The notes: generated by a model from the letters alone, not told the origin. A stretch of 24,311 nucleotides of DNA from a virus (IMGVR_UViG_3300030098_006281:56558-80868), one strand, 5' to 3'. Positions 12,721 to 19,006 are shown, counted from the first letter of the stretch. Made by a program: numbers and translations.

Positions 12721-12944
12721 TAGTATCTCCCTCCGTAACTATGTATCTCTGAATAAACCTCATCGGATATCATCTCATCCGTTTCAGTATCACCAATACC
12801 TACATCAGGGTGAGCCTCTCTAATCTGTCTATACATCTCACCAAAGAGAGAGATAGCTTTGTCTAACTTTTTAGTAGCCTCATCTCTGTCTGACTTATCA
12901 TACAATGCAAATGGATTCTTTTTTATTTCTTTTTCTGTAATCAT
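12720..12944 (-). CDS. Hypothetical protein (74 aa)
   Basis: AAGGGGAACAAAAA precedes the ATG after promoter M6. Helical and charged (EKEIKKNPFALYDKSDRDEA, KLDKAISLFGEMYRQIREAH), ending with an acidic stretch and SYGGRY. Not recognised; overlaps the next gene by one base. Confidence 0.78.
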   Translation of the reverse strand: MITEKEIKKNPFALYDKSDRDEATKKLDKAISLFGEMYRQIREAHPDVGIGDTETDEMISDEVYSEIHSYGGRY

Positions 12945-12970
12945 TTTTTGTTCCCCTTAATTGATGTTAT

Positions 12971-13000
12971 AATATACGGCACTTAATTAATACAAGTCAA
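12971..13000 (-). promoter_or_regulatory. Minus-strand early promoter M6
   Basis: TTGACT (12995-13000), 18-bp spacer, TATATT (12971-12976). The A-tract overlaps the stop of the gene upstream; no terminator between. Confidence 0.88.
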
Positions 13001-13008
13001 GCTTTTTT

Positions 13009-13146
13009 TTAATATTCTATTTCCTCAACTCCACTTACATCTACATCATATCCAGCCAAGTGTAAAACCTTCTCAACATCTTTTACACCTTCCTTATCAT
13101 TGTTAGGAAATACTAATCTCATTACTACATCTTTACCTTCACTCAT
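13009..13146 (-). CDS. Hypothetical acidic protein (45 aa)
   Basis: MSEGKDVVMRLVFPNNDKEG, then VKDVEKVLHLAGYDVDVSGV, ending EEIEY: an alternating strand-helix-strand pattern. GGAGGATATGTA gives a good ribosome site, and the ATG overlaps the upstream stop (TAATG). The stop merges into the A-tract of promoter M6. Confidence 0.7.
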   Translation of the reverse strand: MSEGKDVVMRLVFPNNDKEGVKDVEKVLHLAGYDVDVSGVEEIEY

Positions 13147-13358
13147 TACATATCCTCCACTTTACTTATTAAGTAATCAGCTTCAGCGTTAGTCATCATT
13201 CCAAATTCCTTATATAACTTGTCAAGAGTTTCTTGACCACTTGATGTCATTCTGTCATACTCCCAACCCAAGTCATCAAGATATTGTTGTACCTTCTCAA
13301 CTTTAAAAGAACTTAATTTAATATGTCTTCTCTGTGGTTTTGATTTTTTTAAACTCAT
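13146..13358 (-). CDS. Hypothetical basic protein (70 aa)
   Basis: AAAAGGGGAAACAA precedes the ATG after promoter M7. A basic N-terminus (SLKKSKPQRRHIKLSSFK) leads to two helices (VEKVQQYLDDLGWEYDRM, ETLDKLYKEFGMM). The basic start would suit nucleic-acid binding, but no family is recognised. Confidence 0.75.
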   Translation of the reverse strand: MSLKKSKPQRRHIKLSSFKVEKVQQYLDDLGWEYDRMTSSGQETLDKLYKEFGMMTNAEADYLISKVEDM

Positions 13359-13384
13359 TTGTTTCCCCTTTTAATTAATACTAT

Positions 13385-13414
13385 AATATACGGCACTTAA
13401 AGTATATGTGTCAA
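13385..13414 (-). promoter_or_regulatory. Minus-strand early promoter M7
   Basis: TTGACA (13409-13414, the consensus -35), 18-bp spacer, TATATT (13385-13390). Confidence 0.88.
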
Positions 13415-13448
13415 GCTTTTTTTTAATTATTTTTGGGCGTACGGATGT

Positions 13449-13495
13449 GATAAAACATTTACCCAAAAAACATATATGTTATATAGCGTTTTATC
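13449..13495. repeat. GATAAAAC/GTTTTATC dyad, wide spacing
   Basis: GATAAAAC (13449-13456) and GTTTTATC (13488-13495). The total span is 47 bases rather than 37-38, i.e. about one helical turn longer than the others. Confidence 0.82.
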
Positions 13496-13502
13496 ATTTT
13501 TT

Positions 13503-14032
13503 GGGACACTTGGTCAACCACTCGCCACCCAACGGGATTTCTGATGGGTAATTGTGCTTGTGTTTAACACAGAAGGGAGCAACCCCTTCACACTCACCAT
13601 CACTATACCCGACCTAAGCCTTGTCCGTTGTAGTGTCCCTTAAAACGATCAGAACAGGAAGTTTGATTTACACACTTTTGAGTCCAGTTACTAGTATGGC
13701 ACTCCGACTATAACGGTGTCCTGTTCTTCTACTTGATGACTACACTCGACTCTTCTCACTTACATTCAACTAAACTTTGCTATCAGTAACCCCGTAGTAA
13801 AGTATCTTACATAAGTAATCCGGCCGACACCTCAGTCCTCGTACTTGGGCGGTTAAAACCACAAGCACTTCCACAACCAACTCTGTTAGAGCTATCCGAA
13901 AGTTAACAGAGAGTTCCCTCATCATCAAATTTATTTCAAAAAACTTATAAGGTGAAGGGTTGGTTACGCTAATGTATTATCCTTCATTAAGTTGATAGTG
14001 CCTCGTCAGGACTTACACCATTCAACACCTTA
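13503..14032 (-). ncRNA. Long structured noncoding region (3' of the M8 unit)
   Basis: About 530 bases with no plausible gene on either strand. Nested inverted pairs divide it into domains: TAAGGTG/CACCTTA (13948-13954/14026-14032), a bulged hairpin around 13880-13916 with CCGAAAG in its loop, GTACTTG/CAAGCAC (13841-13847/13862-13868), ACTTTGCT/AGTAAAGT (near 13773-13803), a 9-bp AGAACAGGA/TCCTGTTCT closing helix (13651-13659/13729-13737), and GGGACACT/AGTGTCCC (13503-13510/13632-13639) with a GAAGGG/CCCTTC hairpin inside. It follows the 14038-14355 gene, so the strand is inferred. Several RNAs or one long structured RNA are possible. Confidence 0.6.
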
Positions 14033-14037
14033 ATCCT

Positions 14038-14355
14038 TTACCACTCTCTAACCATTATCTCGTGTTCTTCTACACCTTCCCAACCTTTGAACACACACTC
14101 ATCAACCGTAACTAACTCATAATGATTACCACCAAAGTCGCCTGTGAATTGTCCGACACCTTCCCATCTCGCACCACCATCATCAATACCTTCAATAATC
14201 CACCAGCTAGTTGGTTCATCTTCCCACCTTTCAATCAGAGTAACCATATCCCAATCAACCCTGATATCTTCCTTTACAAGAGGTTGAGTTTCAATACTTA
14301 CAAATTCACCTCTTTCAATATCTTCATTTACTTTTTTAATTTCTTCTCTTGTCAT
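14038..14355 (-). CDS. Hypothetical acidic protein (105 aa)
   Basis: First and only gene of the M8 unit, with AAAGGGAAACT before the ATG. The N-terminus is helical (TREEIKKVNEDIERGE), followed by a tryptophan-rich beta region (TSWWIIEGIDDGGARWEGVG, FTGDFGGNHYELVTV). Acidic and soluble. Followed by the long structured region rather than a simple terminator. No family recognised. Confidence 0.8.
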   Translation of the reverse strand: MTREEIKKVNEDIERGEFVSIETQPLVKEDIRVDWDMVTLIERWEDEPTSWWIIEGIDDGGARWEGVGQFTGDFGGNHYELVTVDECVFKGWEGVEEHEIMVREW

Positions 14356-14389
14356 AGTTTCCCTTTAAGTTGTTGTCTGACTACCATAT

Positions 14390-14419
14390 AATATACGGCA
14401 GTCAGACAATATAAGTCAA
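14390..14419 (-). promoter_or_regulatory. Minus-strand early promoter M8
   Basis: TTGACT (14414-14419), 18-bp spacer, TATATT (14390-14395). The upstream gene ends beside it without a terminator. Confidence 0.88.
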
Positions 14420-14431
14420 GCTTTTTTTTAA

Positions 14432-14671
14432 TTAATCCAATAAAATCATATATTCTTTTGGATAATATTTTCTGAACCAATCAAGACCTTTTTGAACTGT
14501 ATCCCATAGTCCAAACATTTCAGCACCTTGAATAGTATCATATACCGCAATCGCCTGTGGTGTTAATACACACTCACCATAACCGAATTTGTTTTTTACA
14601 ACCTGTGGCTCGCTGTCCATAATTTGACAATCGAAAGGCATTGGTATTTCTGTTTTAGTTTCTACTGACAT
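14432..14671 (-). CDS. Conserved phage protein, GLDWFRKYYP type (79 aa)
   Basis: ATG 14671 follows AAGGGGAAACAAA; the frame is open further upstream, but that stretch covers promoter M9. The C-terminal two thirds (ECVLTPQAIAVYDTIQGAEM, KGLDWFRKYYPKEYMILLD) match a pattern I recall from many phage proteins of unknown function. Helical and soluble. Confidence 0.88.
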   Translation of the reverse strand: MSVETKTEIPMPFDCQIMDSEPQVVKNKFGYGECVLTPQAIAVYDTIQGAEMFGLWDTVQKGLDWFRKYYPKEYMILLD

Positions 14672-14709
14672 TTTGTTTCCCCTTATATTGTTATTGTTTA
14701 ACATACTAT

Positions 14710-14739
14710 AATATAAGGCACTTGACCAATACAAGTCAA
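14710..14739 (-). promoter_or_regulatory. Minus-strand early promoter M9
   Basis: TTGACT (14734-14739), 18-bp spacer, TATATT (14710-14715). Confidence 0.88.
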
Positions 14740-14770
14740 GCTTTATTTTAATTATTTTTTGTGGGGGTGT

Positions 14771-14808
14771 GATAAAACATTAATGCTGGTGTGTATAGGC
14801 GTTTTATC
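14771..14808. repeat. GATAAAAC/GTTTTATC dyad
   Basis: GATAAAAC (14771-14778) and GTTTTATC (14801-14808), 22 bases apart, with TGTGT in the spacer. 31 bases upstream of the M9 -35 box. Confidence 0.85.
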
Positions 14809-14823
14809 ATATATGGAAAAAAA

Positions 14824-14880
14824 ATCGGGGGGAAGGTAAATGGGTGGTCTAGAAATCCACCGAAAGCTTATCCCCCCGAT
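14824..14880 (-). terminator. Composite terminator of the M10 unit
   Basis: ATCGGGGGG (14824-14832) with CCCCCCGAT (14872-14880), then eight T on the minus strand. An inner GGTGG/CCACC hairpin (14843-14847/14857-14861) is present. Confidence 0.92.
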
Positions 14881-14887
14881 CTTTGGA

Positions 14888-15178
14888 TCAATCTTTCATC
14901 AGTTCATTCAGTTCAATCAGATGGTCTTCGTATAGTTCAAGATTAATGTCATCATCATAATCTCCTCTGATGGCTAATACTCCTAACCAATACTCATGAA
15001 CATCCTCTTTAAGTTCTTGTCCATAATCTTCTTCAATGATTGTATGGAAACAAGAGTTACAAGGCCATCCTGGGTCGGGTCCTTGAATACTACAACCCGT
15101 ATGAATGAATAGACCTTCATTAATTTCTTCTTTAATCTTTGCCTTATCCTTCCACTCTCTTGTTATTTTAGATGACAT
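14888..15178 (-). CDS. Conserved phage protein with CSxQ...PGWPCxxC motif (96 aa)
   Basis: ATG 15178 has GGAGG upstream; the GTG at 15193 is less likely. HTGCSIQGPDPGWPCNSCFH (about residues 27-46) followed by YWLGVLAIRGDYDDD matches a pattern I recall in many phages. The three conserved cysteines may bind metal. Function unknown. Overlaps the upstream gene by 11 bases. Confidence 0.85.
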   Translation of the reverse strand: MSSKITREWKDKAKIKEEINEGLFIHTGCSIQGPDPGWPCNSCFHTIIEEDYGQELKEDVHEYWLGVLAIRGDYDDDINLELYEDHLIELNELMKD

Positions 15179-15548
15179 ATAACCACCCTCCACATTGATT
15201 AGAGTTATCAGGTACCGTTGTCAAGTCATATATGTTTGCCCTAACAGCGTTCTTACCTTTTGTATATGGAGCTCTCCAAGTAGCAGGTTTATAAACATCA
15301 CCCGTTTCCTTCTCCACAAAACAATGAATCCTACCCTTCTTATCTTTATGGATAGTTTTCTCTCCTGTTTCATAATCTGTTTCAATCCTACTTTCATAAG
15401 TCAGAACCTTAACAAACCTACTACCGCCCTTTGATGGAGCGAATACCGTACCTTCCATAAACTGGAATCTATCAGTATAGGTTTTATTGTTTTCTGTTAA
15501 TCTCTTACAGAATTGAAACATCGCTTGATTGAATTTATTTATTTCCAT
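15168..15548 (-). CDS. Conserved phage protein (126 aa)
   Basis: ATG 15548 follows AAGGGGGAAACAA, the standard leader of this region; the in-frame extension to 15587 lies inside the upstream gene. The sequence has GRIHCFVEKETGDVYKPATW followed by RAPYTKGKNAVRANIYDL, a pattern I recall from phage proteins whose role is unknown. Beta-rich, slightly basic. Confidence 0.82.
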   Translation of the reverse strand: MEINKFNQAMFQFCKRLTENNKTYTDRFQFMEGTVFAPSKGGSRFVKVLTYESRIETDYETGEKTIHKDKKGRIHCFVEKETGDVYKPATWRAPYTKGKNAVRANIYDLTTVPDNSNQCGGWLYVI

Positions 15549-15559
15549 TTGTTTCCCCC

Positions 15560-15838
15560 TTAATCGCATGAATTTGAACAGTTCCAAGTAGTAACACCAC
15601 CTCTAACTAAATGTGTGTAAAAACCATATCCGTGAGGGTGGTAACCATATTCCTGTTGGACTTTGAAAGCTTGTTCTTTTGTTAGTTCCCCATCATAAGT
15701 AAAATGAATACTACCATATCTTTCAGTTTCTTTTCTTACTATAAGATGAGTAGCCATTTTGTCAATTATCTTTTCTACCTTTTGAGCCTCTTGACCTTCT
15801 GGACTATTCATATATTTTATTGTTTGTAAATCCCACAT
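15560..15838 (-). CDS. Hypothetical protein (92 aa)
   Basis: AAAGGGGAAACAAT precedes the ATG after promoter M10. The N-terminal half is helical and basic (KVEKIIDKMATHLIV), the second half has HFTYDGELTKEQAFKVQQEY and a histidine/glycine-rich stretch (GYHPHGYGFY), ending CSNSCD. Not recognised. Confidence 0.78.
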   Translation of the reverse strand: MWDLQTIKYMNSPEGQEAQKVEKIIDKMATHLIVRKETERYGSIHFTYDGELTKEQAFKVQQEYGYHPHGYGFYTHLVRGGVTTWNCSNSCD

Positions 15839-15867
15839 ATTGTTTCCCCTTTGTTTTTGACTACTAT

Positions 15868-15897
15868 ATATTACGGCACTTGACCGATTAAAGTCAA
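15868..15897 (-). promoter_or_regulatory. Minus-strand early promoter M10
   Basis: TTGACT (15892-15897), 18-bp spacer, TAATAT (15868-15873). A second AGCTTGAC with A-tract lies at 15940-15955 without a -10, probably a duplicated remnant. Confidence 0.85.
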
Positions 15898-15964
15898 GCT
15901 TTATTTTTATTTATTTTCCTCATGACTCTACCCCACAATGTCAAGCTTTTTTTTTGGTGTATGC

Positions 15965-16002
15965 GATAAAACGGACTTATATAAATGTATGGGTGTTTTA
16001 TC
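15965..16002. repeat. GATAAAAC/GTTTTATC dyad
   Basis: GATAAAAC (15965-15972) and GTTTTATC (15995-16002), 22 bases apart. The right arm shares its last base with an 11-bp hairpin. Confidence 0.85.
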
Positions 16003-16028
16003 ATTTCAGTCAGTCCTTGACTGAAATG
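16002..16028. terminator. Perfect 11-bp hairpin
   Basis: CATTTCAGTCA, loop GTCCT, TGACTGAAATG. It abuts the dyad. On the minus strand it is not followed by a T-run, so it may be an RNA end-protecting hairpin or a transcription block. Confidence 0.6.
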
Positions 16029-16162
16029 TAAGAGGGGGGTGGGTGAGAGCTCGGTACTGGACTTTCATCAACAACCTTCCGAGATATCATCAGTAGGTTT
16101 TCAGTATCGCTTCATCAGATGTACAGGTCCGATGACGAGGTGACCGTCCCCCAATTCTTTAA
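16029..16162 (-). other. Structured 3' region after the M11 unit
   Basis: No gene. GGGGG (from 16033) and CCCCC (near 16148-16152) can close a long structure of about 115 bases with several small internal pairs, ending on the minus strand with a T-rich tail (CCCCCCTCTTACATTT). It resembles the other composite terminators here but is larger. Confidence 0.5.
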
Positions 16163-16333
16163 TCAGACACCAAAGGTAATCTTGTCTGAATGAAGTTGTA
16201 TCCTTGTAGGGATTACAACCTCATCATTACAAGTATCACAACACCGACCGTCATTGACAGGTTCGGCATTGTTACCTTGAGCCCACCCAATCGCGTTGGG
16301 TTTAATAGTAGTACCACAGATAGAACAATCCAT
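16163..16333 (-). CDS. Zinc-finger-like phage protein (56 aa)
   Basis: MDCSICGTTIKPNAIGWAQG followed by GNNAEPV, GRCCDTCN and VVIPTRI. Two cysteine pairs (C3/C6 and C31-C32/C35) are placed for one zinc. The GNNAxP...GRCCDxCN pattern is one I recall from many phages; function unknown, perhaps nucleic-acid or protein binding. The ATG overlaps the upstream stop (TAATG). Confidence 0.85.
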   Translation of the reverse strand: MDCSICGTTIKPNAIGWAQGNNAEPVNDGRCCDTCNDEVVIPTRIQLHSDKITFGV

Positions 16334-16587
16334 TATAAAGACCCCCTATATTTAATTTTAGTTGATTCAGGTTTAGTATCATAATATTCTTTAATTGTCT
16401 TGTCTTGTTCTTTGACACCTTTAGACCTTAACTGTTTCCTGAACGCATCTAACCTTGACATAATATGAATTGGTAAGTCAGCTAAACTATTTTGAGGATT
16501 AGGTCTTCCGAACTCATCATAGTATGAACGCTGTTCTAACCATTCTTTCATACTCATTCTTTTATCTGTTGTAATTTTAGTTGTCAT
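16333..16587 (-). CDS. Hypothetical basic protein (84 aa)
   Basis: AAAGGGAAAGATT precedes the ATG. Basic N-terminus (TTKITTDKRMSMKEWLEQR), then FGRPNPQNSLADLPIHIMSR and a lysine-rich C-terminus. Helical, soluble, no family recognised. First gene of the M11 unit. Confidence 0.75.
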   Translation of the reverse strand: MTTKITTDKRMSMKEWLEQRSYYDEFGRPNPQNSLADLPIHIMSRLDAFRKQLRSKGVKEQDKTIKEYYDTKPESTKIKYRGSL

Positions 16588-16614
16588 AATCTTTCCCTTT
16601 CTTGTTGATGTTAT

Positions 16615-16643
16615 ATATTACGGCACTTAAAACAATTAAACAA
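16615..16643 (-). promoter_or_regulatory. Minus-strand early promoter M11 (variant -35)
   Basis: TAATAT (16615-16620) with GCCG upstream; -35 is TTGTTT (16638-16643), spacer 17. Same variant as M3 and M16. Confidence 0.72.
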
Positions 16644-16706
16644 GTATTATTTTTAGTTGTTACATTTTGTTACATTTGGTTACAATTTTTTCCTTGACAC
16701 ATATGC

Positions 16707-16744
16707 GATAAAACATACATTAATAATATAGTGTCCGTTTTATC
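16707..16744. repeat. GATAAAAC/GTTTTATC dyad
   Basis: GATAAAAC (16707-16714) and GTTTTATC (16737-16744); here the palindrome extends to GCGATAAAAC and GTTTTATCGC. Confidence 0.87.
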
Positions 16745-16757
16745 GCGTTAAAAGAAA

Positions 16758-16776
16758 GGGGGGAATCTCACCCCCC
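16758..16776 (-). terminator. Terminator of the M12 unit
   Basis: Six G (16758-16763), loop AATCTCA, six C (16771-16776); TTTCTTTT follows on the minus strand. Confidence 0.88.
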
Positions 16777-16796
16777 AATCTACAACAAGGAAATCT

Positions 16797-17261
16797 TTAT
16801 AGATTTCGGAGTAGGGTTTTTGGTAACTCAATCATCATATCCCATTCTCCATCTTTCCAATATCTATATCTTCTTAAATTACCTTCAAGATAATGATGGT
16901 AATTACAACCTATTGAATAAGTTGTTTCAGTAAAGTTCCCATTCCATTCTGAATGTTTTGATACTATTCCACTTTCAACAATACTTCTGAAGAAAGTTGA
17001 ACAATTACCTTTTGATAGTTCTTTACCAATCCATTTATAGAAACCTCTTTTTGTTGAAGGTTTTCCTAATAAAGAATTCATATTAATATAAGTTAAGAAA
17101 TTCTTTGTTAGATGTCTTCCTTTTTTTGGATTTTCAAAAGTATAGTTTGATGTGATGTTACCACCCAACCAAACAATCTTTCCATCAGTACCCATTTTAA
17201 AATCAATAGGTTTGATATCAAAGTCTTTTGTTGTCCTATTATAAACCATTCTTGTATTCAT
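16797..17261 (-). CDS. Hypothetical protein (154 aa)
   Basis: ATG 17261 has AAGGGGAAACA; the frame's extension to 17300 runs through promoter M12. Sequence: NTRMVYNRTTKDFDIKPIDF, GKIVWLGGNITSNYTFENPK, then a basic region (KRGFYKWIGKELSKG) and a tyrosine-rich end (CNYHHYLEGNLRRYRYW). Looks alpha/beta and soluble; no named family. Confidence 0.8.
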   Translation of the reverse strand: MNTRMVYNRTTKDFDIKPIDFKMGTDGKIVWLGGNITSNYTFENPKKGRHLTKNFLTYINMNSLLGKPSTKRGFYKWIGKELSKGNCSTFFRSIVESGIVSKHSEWNGNFTETTYSIGCNYHHYLEGNLRRYRYWKDGEWDMMIELPKTLLRNL

Positions 17262-17288
17262 TGTTTCCCCTTGTTTAATTAATACTAT

Positions 17289-17318
17289 AATATACAACAC
17301 TTAACCAATACAAGTCAA
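17289..17318 (-). promoter_or_regulatory. Minus-strand early promoter M12
   Basis: TTGACT (17313-17318), 18-bp spacer, TATATT (17289-17294). Confidence 0.88.
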
Positions 17319-17362
17319 GTCTTTTTTTTATGTGGATAATATTGTTGATAACTACCCATCGC

Positions 17363-17399
17363 GATAAAACACACACCCTATTTGTATGTCCGTTTTATC
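17363..17399. repeat. GATAAAAC/GTTTTATC dyad
   Basis: GATAAAAC (17363-17370) and GTTTTATC (17392-17399), 21 bases apart, preceded by CGC on the left. ACACAC lies in the spacer. Confidence 0.85.
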
Positions 17400-17402
17400 A
17401 CT

Positions 17403-17422
17403 TCATCACCTCGCGGTGATGA
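17403..17422 (-). terminator. Hairpin ending the M13 unit
   Basis: TCATCACC-TCGC-GGTGATGA, extended by CAC/GTG across a one-base bulge. There is no T-run after it on the minus strand. Confidence 0.65.
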
Positions 17423-17432
17423 GTGAGTTATA

Positions 17433-17780
17433 CTATATAAAATATAGTTCTGAATTAACTTCTAATGATATCGCCTCTTGGTTAAGTTCTTTTTTAAGTT
17501 CTTTACAATAGTTGATAACATCAGTTAAAGAGTTTTTTAAATCTGAACCAGTACAATAGCTTTCACAAATTGTAACATCTTCTTTTACAAGTCCTGAAGT
17601 TTCAGAAACCCAAGTTCCAGTTCCTTTGGTTGATGTACTACCACCAAATTTATTTGATAATAAAGTTAATGTATTATCAATTTGTTTTGATGTATCAATT
17701 TTTTTATCTACATCAGTAGTTGAAGGAACATATATTTTTATATTCTTATCTAACTTTGTTAATTGTTCTAATTGTTTCAT
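17433..17780 (-). CDS. Conserved protein, FGGSTSTKGTGTW type (115 aa)
   Basis: AAGGGGAAACA precedes the ATG. IKIYVPSTTDVD, then FGGSTSTKGTGTWVSETSGLVKEDV (residues 45-69) and a C-terminal NQEAISLEVNSELYFI. I recall this layout in small bacterial and phage proteins of unknown function, where the FGG(A/S)T and QEA-EV-LY segments are conserved. Alpha/beta, soluble. Confidence 0.85.
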   Translation of the reverse strand: MKQLEQLTKLDKNIKIYVPSTTDVDKKIDTSKQIDNTLTLLSNKFGGSTSTKGTGTWVSETSGLVKEDVTICESYCTGSDLKNSLTDVINYCKELKKELNQEAISLEVNSELYFI

Positions 17781-17804
17781 TGTTTCCCCTTGTTATTATA
17801 CTAT

Positions 17805-17834
17805 AATTTACGGCACTTAATCAATACAAGTCAA
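17805..17834 (-). promoter_or_regulatory. Minus-strand early promoter M13
   Basis: TTGACT (17829-17834), 18-bp spacer, TAAATT (17805-17810). Confidence 0.85.
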
Positions 17835-17862
17835 GTATTATTTTAAATTAATTTGAGGACGC

Positions 17863-17899
17863 GATAAAACATTCATTCTGTGTGAGGTGGTGTTTTATC
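17863..17899. repeat. GATAAAAC/GTTTTATC dyad
   Basis: GATAAAAC (17863-17870) and GTTTTATC (17892-17899), extended by GC on the outer sides; spacer 21 with TGTGTG. Confidence 0.87.
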
Positions 17900-17913
17900 G
17901 CGGATTAAAAAAA

Positions 17914-17935
17914 GGGTGGAGGTTTCCCCCCACCC
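17914..17935 (-). terminator. Terminator of the M14 unit
   Basis: GGGTGG (17914-17919) with CCACCC (17930-17935), seven T on the minus strand. A second hairpin, AACAAG/CTTGTT, covers the stop codon of the gene. Confidence 0.88.
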
Positions 17936-17953
17936 CAACTAACAACAAGGAGT

Positions 17954-18352
17954 TTAAACTTGTTCAACCATTCTTGATTGTAAATCATTTTGGAGTTCAT
18001 CAACTTTTAATAACATTCCCATTAACTGAAAATGTATTAATACATTTTGAAATGATTTGAAAGAATATGTTTTACCTTCAAATTTTATTCTTTCAATGGT
18101 ATTCATATTAACCATTCTCCAACCCTCATTTTGATAATCAAATATTACAAGATATCCTCTTTCTGTTGGATTCCAATTCAAACCAACTCCATTTGTAGTT
18201 TGTTTTCCTTTCCACATTTCAGGAGAGAAAGTTCCAACCAAGTTTCTTTTTTCTCCATTCTTTTTTGTAAATGTTACAGAAAAGATTTTATGTCCAACCC
18301 ACATTTTGAATATTTGAGTTATTGAGTTATATAAATCTATTTTATTTTTCAT
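17954..18352 (-). CDS. Conserved phage beta-barrel protein (132 aa)
   Basis: ATG 18352 follows AAGGAGAAACA; the extension to 18388 reaches into promoter M14. KIFSVTFTKKNGEKRNLVGT (about residues 23-42), then RGYLVIFDYQNEGWRMVNMN and TIERIKFEGKTYSF, match an SH3/WYL-like strand pattern I recall in many phage proteins with no assigned function. The C-terminus is helical. Confidence 0.82.
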   Translation of the reverse strand: MKNKIDLYNSITQIFKMWVGHKIFSVTFTKKNGEKRNLVGTFSPEMWKGKQTTNGVGLNWNPTERGYLVIFDYQNEGWRMVNMNTIERIKFEGKTYSFKSFQNVLIHFQLMGMLLKVDELQNDLQSRMVEQV

Positions 18353-18393
18353 TGTTTCTCCTTGTTGTTTATATGTCTTGTTTAACATATAAT

Positions 18394-18423
18394 AATATAC
18401 GGCACTTAACTAATATAAGTCAA
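18394..18423 (-). promoter_or_regulatory. Minus-strand early promoter M14
   Basis: TTGACT (18418-18423), 18-bp spacer, TATATT (18394-18399). Confidence 0.88.
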
Positions 18424-18452
18424 GTATTATTTTAACTTTATTTGGAAAGTGC

Positions 18453-18489
18453 GATAAAACACACATACTTACACACACCCCGTTTTATC
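18453..18489. repeat. GATAAAAC/GTTTTATC dyad
   Basis: GATAAAAC (18453-18460) and GTTTTATC (18482-18489), extended by GCs on both sides; spacer of 21 rich in ACAC. Confidence 0.87.
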
Positions 18490-18500
18490 GCGTCAAACAA

Positions 18501-18528
18501 AAAACCCACAGATTTCTCTGTGGGTTTT
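18501..18528. terminator. Bidirectional-looking terminator
   Basis: AAAACCCACAGA-TTTC-TCTGTGGGTTTT, a perfect 12-bp stem with A and T arms. It ends the minus-strand M15 unit. Confidence 0.92.
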
Positions 18529-18554
18529 AGTGTTAAACTACTACTTGGTTTTGG

Positions 18555-18707
18555 TTAGGAAAAAACTCTTTGTCCCCTTGACATTTTAAGTATCACCCAA
18601 AACATTACAAGGTGAAAAACTCTAATTCCAAAACCCATAAATACTAATGGTTGAAAATTTAAAACATTTACTATCCAATCCATTAATGTAGTTATAATCA
18701 TTTCCAT
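18555..18707 (-). CDS. Single-TM microprotein (50 aa)
   Basis: AAAGGAAAAGAAA precedes ATG 18707. Hydrophobic through most of its length (MIITTLMDWIVNVLNFQPLV, FMGFGIRVFHLVMFWVIL), ending KMSRGQRVFS. Probably one or two membrane passes. Only gene between promoter M15 and the terminator. Confidence 0.65.
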   Translation of the reverse strand: MEMIITTLMDWIVNVLNFQPLVFMGFGIRVFHLVMFWVILKMSRGQRVFS

Positions 18708-18748
18708 TTTCTTTTCCTTTACTTTTGTTATTGTTTAACTTACTCTGT

Positions 18749-18778
18749 AATTTACATCACTTAACATATATAAGTCAA
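18749..18778 (-). promoter_or_regulatory. Minus-strand early promoter M15
   Basis: TTGACT (18773-18778), 18-bp spacer, TAAATT (18749-18754). The upstream gene's stop lies one base from the -35. Confidence 0.85.
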
Positions 18779-18779
18779 G

Positions 18780-18899
18780 TTATTTTTTAACTTTTTTACT
18801 TTTCTTTTCTAACTCTTTGAACTTCTTGTAACTCTTTTTAAAATCTCCATTACCTTCTACAACAGATTTAATTAAATTCATTTTAGTTTCAATATCCAT
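18780..18899 (-). CDS. Small lysine-rich protein (39 aa)
   Basis: MDIETKMNLIKSVVEGNGDF, then KKSYKKFKELEKKSKKVKK. A helical, strongly basic peptide whose ATG overlaps the previous stop (TAATG), with GGAGGG upstream. The lysine-rich end doubles as the A-tract of promoter M15. Confidence 0.65.
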   Translation of the reverse strand: MDIETKMNLIKSVVEGNGDFKKSYKKFKELEKKSKKVKK

Positions 18900-18982
18900 T
18901 ACTTACCCTCCGATAAATAAACTACTAAAAACATTAAACCAAATAACCAAGTTAAACCTACCATTGAAATTATCTCTATCAT
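18899..18982 (-). CDS. Single-TM microprotein (27 aa)
   Basis: AAGGGAGTAAGAA precedes ATG 18982. MIEIISMVGLTWLFGLMFLV is one membrane helix, ending VYLSEGK. The longer frame that covers this stretch in another phase crosses promoter M16 and is not credible. Confidence 0.58.
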   Translation of the reverse strand: MIEIISMVGLTWLFGLMFLVVYLSEGK

Positions 18983-19006
18983 TTCTTACTCCCTTATTGT
19001 TACTAT

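Noticed and set aside
13651-13737. tRNA-sized domain with a 9-bp closing helix
   Set aside because: No T-arm (TTCRA) or D-arm consensus on either strand, so it is not called as a tRNA.
13948-14032. CTGACGAG on the minus strand as a hammerhead core
   Set aside because: The following bases do not form stem II and no suitable GAAA and cleavage triplet are in place.
16030-16150. Hammerhead-ribozyme-like core (CTGATGA ... GAAA) on the minus strand
   Set aside because: CTGATGA and GAAA occur, but stem II would have only two pairs, the base at the cleavage position would be G, and stem I does not pair.
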